The notes under the pieces were generated by a model that saw only the letters and a program-made list of their open reading frames with translations, ran no database searches and was not told the DNA's origin. Of a DNA stretch of 64,000 nt, positions 61,191 to 64,000 are shown piece after piece. This DNA comes from Streptomyces sp. NBC_00154. Lineage in GTDB: Bacteria; Actinomycetota; Actinomycetes; Streptomycetales; Streptomycetaceae. Position 1 is the stretch's first letter, and every line of letters begins with the position of its first letter. Both the position numbers and the translations under genes were made by a program. The stretch spans positions 7,260,501-7,324,500 of the forward strand of contig NZ_JAPEMI010000001.1 in assembly GCF_026342835.1 (NCBI RefSeq). The letters are read 5' to 3'.

Positions 61191-61622
61191 GTGAACAGAC
61201 GGCGGCAAAAGAAACTGTCGGAGCGTCTCGTCGGGGCAGCGACCTTCGGCGACAGCGCCCATATCAATGCACTGCTGCTAGCCGGGACCTGTCCGGAGAC
61301 AGGCAACACCGAGGGCACCACGCCTCTATACGCGGCATCAGTCCACGGAGCCACCGACAACGTCCTCTGTCTGCTGGCAGCCGGGGCCTCGCCCAACACC
61401 GAAAGCGGACGCGGCGCGGAAGGCACACCCCTGTGCGCGGCAGCATGCTGGGGCCATACCGAAACGGTGCGTGCACTCCTCACCTACGGCGCCGATCCCA
61501 ATCTCCACGAAGATCACGGCATGGGCCGTTCGCCGCTTCAATGGGCGACGACCGGGCCCTACCCCGAGACGATCGCCGTGCTTCTCGCGGCAGGTGCCCG
61601 ACCACACGACCCAGCCACGTGA
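61191..61622 (+). CDS. Ankyrin-repeat protein
   Basis: A 143-residue protein made of about four ankyrin repeats: LVGAATFGDSAHINALLLAG, EGTTPLYAASVHGATDNVLC, EGTPLCAAACWGHTETVRAL and RSPLQWATTGPYPETIAVLL. Each has the TPL-x-AA-x-G-H turn. It has no signal or membrane segment, so it is probably a cytoplasmic protein-binding module. Single small ankyrin proteins often serve as immunity proteins of polymorphic toxins; no toxin gene is seen here. The GTG at 61191 begins directly before the first repeat. Confidence 0.85.
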   Translation: MNRRRQKKLSERLVGAATFGDSAHINALLLAGTCPETGNTEGTTPLYAASVHGATDNVLCLLAAGASPNTESGRGAEGTPLCAAACWGHTETVRALLTYGADPNLHEDHGMGRSPLQWATTGPYPETIAVLLAAGARPHDPAT

Positions 61623-61646
61623 CCCATCCCGTAATTCCGGGTCTCG

Positions 61647-62046
61647 TCAGCCACTTTCGATACGGGAGAGGACTTCATCGGCCTTCAGGCCTCGGTCGAC
61701 CCCGTGCGGCACCACCTGCCTGCCGGGTCGAGGTCCAGGCGCTCATCGTCGAGGTAGACCTCCGCCTTGTCGGGCTCGAAGGGGACCAGGTCGTCGACCC
61801 GCCCGACCTCGGTGTAAGCCCTCGTGGTAGAACCATGCTGCCTTCCTGGACTCGCCGCTGTCGTAGTAGCCGGTCAGCGCTTTGTGGGGGCAGAACGTCT
61901 GGCCCCCTACCGGCGTCAGTACCTTCTCCTGGATGTCCTCACGCGGCACGTACCACCGCGGTGCGCACGCGGACTCGTAGAGCACCGCCGACCGCGTGAT
62001 CCGCGCGATCACCGTGTCCCCGAATGGGGCCGGCCGGCCACAGACC
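61647..62046 (-). pseudogene. DUF427 gene broken by two frameshifts
   Basis: The minus strand reads FGDTVIARITRSAVLYESAC, APRWYVPREDIQEKVLTP and FCPHKALTGYYD, then shifts to YTEVGRVDDLVPFEPDKAEV and YLDDERLDLDP, then shifts again to VVPHGVDRGLKADEVLSRIE to a stop. These are ordered parts of one DUF427 domain. The N-terminal 30 or so residues before FGDTV also seem to be missing. The gene is inactive. Confidence 0.75.
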
Positions 62047-62073
62047 TGAAACCGTGACCCGCGACGTCCGGGG

Positions 62074-63036
62074 CTAGGTTGCCGCCGCGAAAGCGTCGAC
62101 GCCCGTGAGGTCGGCCGACAGCGCCCACAGGCGCGCGGCCTGCTCGGGGTCGGTCGCATGTGCGTGCACGCCGCCTTCCGAGCTGTCGCCGGCTGGCTCG
62201 GCTATGTCGCAGTCCTCGCAGTACACGCCGCCCATGCCTGCCAGCTGGGGGGAGGTCGCCGCCCATACCTGCGTCGCCGCGCCCTGCGCGGGCGTCTTGA
62301 AGGTGGGATCGGTCGGGTTGCCGGTCTCGTCGATCCAGCCCGCGTCGACCATCTCCGCCTTCGCGAGGTGGCGCTGCAGCGGGGTGAGGATGCTGCCCGG
62401 ATGCAGCGCGAACGCTCTGACTCCGGCGTCGCGGCAGAGCGCATCGAGCTGCATGGCGAACAACACGTTCGCCGTCTTCGCCTGTCCGTACGCCTGCCAT
62501 CTGTCGTAGCCACGCTCGAACTGCACATCGTCCCAGCGCACGCCGGTGATGCCGTGGGCGCCGGACGACACGGCGACCACGCGGGCGCCACCGCGGGCGA
62601 TCGCCGGCCAGAGATGGTTGATCAGCGCGTAGTGACCGAGGTGGTTGGTGGCGAACTGCGCCTCCCACCCCGGGCCGACCCGCGTCTCGGGGCAGGCCAT
62701 GACCCCAGCGTTGTTGATCACGATGTCGACCTTGCGACCCGAGGCCAGGAACCGCTCGGCGAAACCGCGGACGCTTTCGAGGTCGGACAAGTCGAGGTCG
62801 TCGGTCTCGACGCCGGCGATGCCCTCGACCGCCTCCTGGGCGGCCGCCCGTCGCCGGGCGGGGACCACGACGCGCGCCCCGGCACCCGCCAGGGCGCGGG
62901 TTGTCTCCAGACCAAGTCCCGAGTAGCCACCGGTGACGATCGCGGTGCTGCCGGACAGGTCGATCCCGCGCAGGACGTCGTCCACGGTGCTCCGGGCGCC
63001 GAAGCCCGATCCGATCTTGTGCTGAGGTGTCGTCAT
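62074..63036 (-). CDS. SDR family oxidoreductase
   Basis: A 320-residue short-chain dehydrogenase/reductase. The cofactor loop is TGGYSGLG, NAG is in IVINNAGVMACPET, and the active site is VAVSSGAH with YGQAK (Ser, Tyr and Lys present). It is a relative of the SDR at 20467-21426, with the same FATNHLGHYAL segment and the same end (DPEQAARLWALSADL). The ATG at 63036 is chosen by family start. The IS481-type transposase gene ends only 29 bp upstream of the start codon, so the native promoter has probably been displaced. Confidence 0.9.
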   Translation of the reverse strand: MTTPQHKIGSGFGARSTVDDVLRGIDLSGSTAIVTGGYSGLGLETTRALAGAGARVVVPARRRAAAQEAVEGIAGVETDDLDLSDLESVRGFAERFLASGRKVDIVINNAGVMACPETRVGPGWEAQFATNHLGHYALINHLWPAIARGGARVVAVSSGAHGITGVRWDDVQFERGYDRWQAYGQAKTANVLFAMQLDALCRDAGVRAFALHPGSILTPLQRHLAKAEMVDAGWIDETGNPTDPTFKTPAQGAATQVWAATSPQLAGMGGVYCEDCDIAEPAGDSSEGGVHAHATDPEQAARLWALSADLTGVDAFAAAT

Positions 63037-63065
63037 GACGGAGACGCTAGATGCTGGACCGCGCT

Positions 63066-64000
63066 CTAGGTGTACTGACCCGTGAGGTTGGGGACGCGGC
63101 TGGCGGGTGGTTGGCCCTTGAGCGCGGTGTGTCCGCGGTGGTGATTGTAGGTGTGCAGCCAGGCGGGGTAGGCCTCGCGTCGTTCGCTCTCGGTGCGGTA
63201 GAGCTTTGCGTAGGCCCATTCGTCGAGGAGAGTGCGGTTGAACCGCTCCACCTTCCCGTTGGTCTGGGGCCTGTAGGGCCGAGTGCGCTTGTGTGAAATG
63301 CCTTGTTCGGCAAGGGAGTTGCGCCAAAGGTGTGACCTGTAGCAGGACCCGTTGTCAGTGAGAACCCGCTGGACGGTGATGCCGGCAGCGGTGAAGAAGG
63401 TCTGGGCTCGCTGCCAGAATCCGACGGCGGTTTCCTTCTTCTCGTCGGTGAGGATCTCGCTGTAGGCGAGTCGGGAGTGGTCGTCGACGGCGTTGTGCAG
63501 GAAGCTCATGCCGGCGTTCGCCCGGTTCTTTCGGCCCTCGGCCCGGCCGAGGACCTTGTGGCCGCCGCCGTCGGGGATGTTGCCGAGTTTCTTGATGTCG
63601 ACGTGCACGAGGTCGCCGGGAGCGACGTGTTCGTAGCGGCGGATCACCCGGCCGGTGGCGCGGTCCAGGTGGGCCAGGCGGGCGAGGCCGTACCGGGTGA
63701 GAACACGGTGCACGGTCGCGGGATTCAGCCGTAGCAGGTAGGCGATACGGGCCGGTCCCCAGCGGCGCAGAAGCCGGACTTTGATGATCCGCCGCTCGGT
63801 GCGGGTCGGGGTCCGACGCGGGCTGTGGTGCGGCCGTGAGGAGAGGTCGGCCATACCGGCCTCGCCGAGCTCGCGGTAACGGGCGGCCCACCGCTGGGCC
63901 GTCGTGGGCGAGACCTGGAAGCGTTCGGCGGCCCGCCGCAGCGGCCAGCCGTCCTCGACGACGCAGCGGGCCAGACGCAGACGTCCGGTCTCGGTCAAGG
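63066..64000 (-). CDS. IS481-family transposase, 5' end outside the window
   Basis: An integrase-core transposase of which at least 311 residues are visible. The N-terminal helix-turn-helix is RRAAERFQVSPTTAQRWAAR. Catalytic residues are in VHVDIKKLGNIPDGGGHK (first Asp), VLTDNGSCYRSHLWR (second Asp) and NGKVERFNRTLLDEWAY (Glu). The frame is still open at the right edge (codons before TETGRLRLARC). The left end of the element must lie in the short gap after 63036, near 63050-63066, where TGTACTGACCC is a plausible terminal repeat; the partner end is not visible. Confidence 0.92.
   Translation of the reverse strand, partial: LTETGRLRLARCVVEDGWPLRRAAERFQVSPTTAQRWAARYRELGEAGMADLSSRPHHSPRRTPTRTERRIIKVRLLRRWGPARIAYLLRLNPATVHRVLTRYGLARLAHLDRATGRVIRRYEHVAPGDLVHVDIKKLGNIPDGGGHKVLGRAEGRKNRANAGMSFLHNAVDDHSRLAYSEILTDEKKETAVGFWQRAQTFFTAAGITVQRVLTDNGSCYRSHLWRNSLAEQGISHKRTRPYRPQTNGKVERFNRTLLDEWAYAKLYRTESERREAYPAWLHTYNHHRGHTALKGQPPASRVPNLTGQYT

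Noticed and set aside
1..64000. CRISPR arrays, tRNA and rRNA genes
   Set aside because: No regularly spaced direct repeats, no tRNA-like cloverleaf with TTCRA arm that I could recognise, and no rRNA-like conserved stretches were seen.

Overview
The window is high-GC actinobacterial DNA. Its GC-rich third codon positions, frequent GTG and TTG starts and gene families (SigB/SigF-type sigma factor, Kgd/SucA-type E1 enzyme, DUF5958, DUF6233, DUF6884, NF041680-type transposase, long secreted S8 and M4 proteases) point to Streptomyces or a close relative. The density of insertion sequences and broken genes suggests an accessory region such as a chromosome arm or a linear plasmid, not the conserved core.

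Layout. At 0-8 kb there is the 3' part of a GH31 glycosidase, a small membrane protein, a complete ISAs1-type element with a 10-bp target duplication, a VOC protein, and a stress-type sigma factor gene cut in two by a complete IS3-type element. At 8-19 kb there is a ferric-reductase-like flavocytochrome, a patch of sheared gene ends (FMN-binding-like, TauE, LysR), a GNAT enzyme, an arginase-fold protein with altered metal ligands, an IS110-type transposase, a DJ-1/PfpI protein, a SnoaL-like protein divergent from a TetR regulator, and a LysR regulator divergent from a frameshifted muconolactone isomerase. At 19-29 kb there is a Tat-exported alpha/beta hydrolase, an SDR divergent from a TetR regulator over two matching palindromes, a second SDR, a TDT permease with an extra C-terminal domain, a DUF6884 protein and an E1-only 2-oxoglutarate dehydrogenase. 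At 29-37 kb there is a complete IS4-type element, a DHA2-type exporter, a GlxA-type regulator and several transposase fragments.

The 36.6-47 kb region is the best-preserved block and looks dedicated to the cell surface: a TrmB/LuxR-type regulator divergent from an M4 metalloprotease, a 1241-residue subtilisin-like protease, and a WxL-like secreted protein followed by a membrane-anchored DUF916-like partner. At 47-56 kb there is an MBL hydrolase overlapping a PaaI thioesterase gene, an F420-type PPOX protein, two small paired hypotheticals, and an ABC exporter operon divergent from a histidine kinase/response regulator pair. From 56 to 62 kb small genes of immunity or unknown type (DUF3626, DUF5958, barstar-like, ankyrin) lie among remnants of IS630, IS701 and IS5 transposases and broken GNAT and DUF427 genes. 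The window ends with an SDR and an IS481-type transposase that runs off the right edge.

Three complete elements can be delimited to the base with target duplications (2154-3549, 5116-6445, 29374-31111). At least eight more transposase fragments are present. Two short repeated non-coding elements (1534/6977, and 18258/23363/36130) are not explained by any gene or element I recognise.
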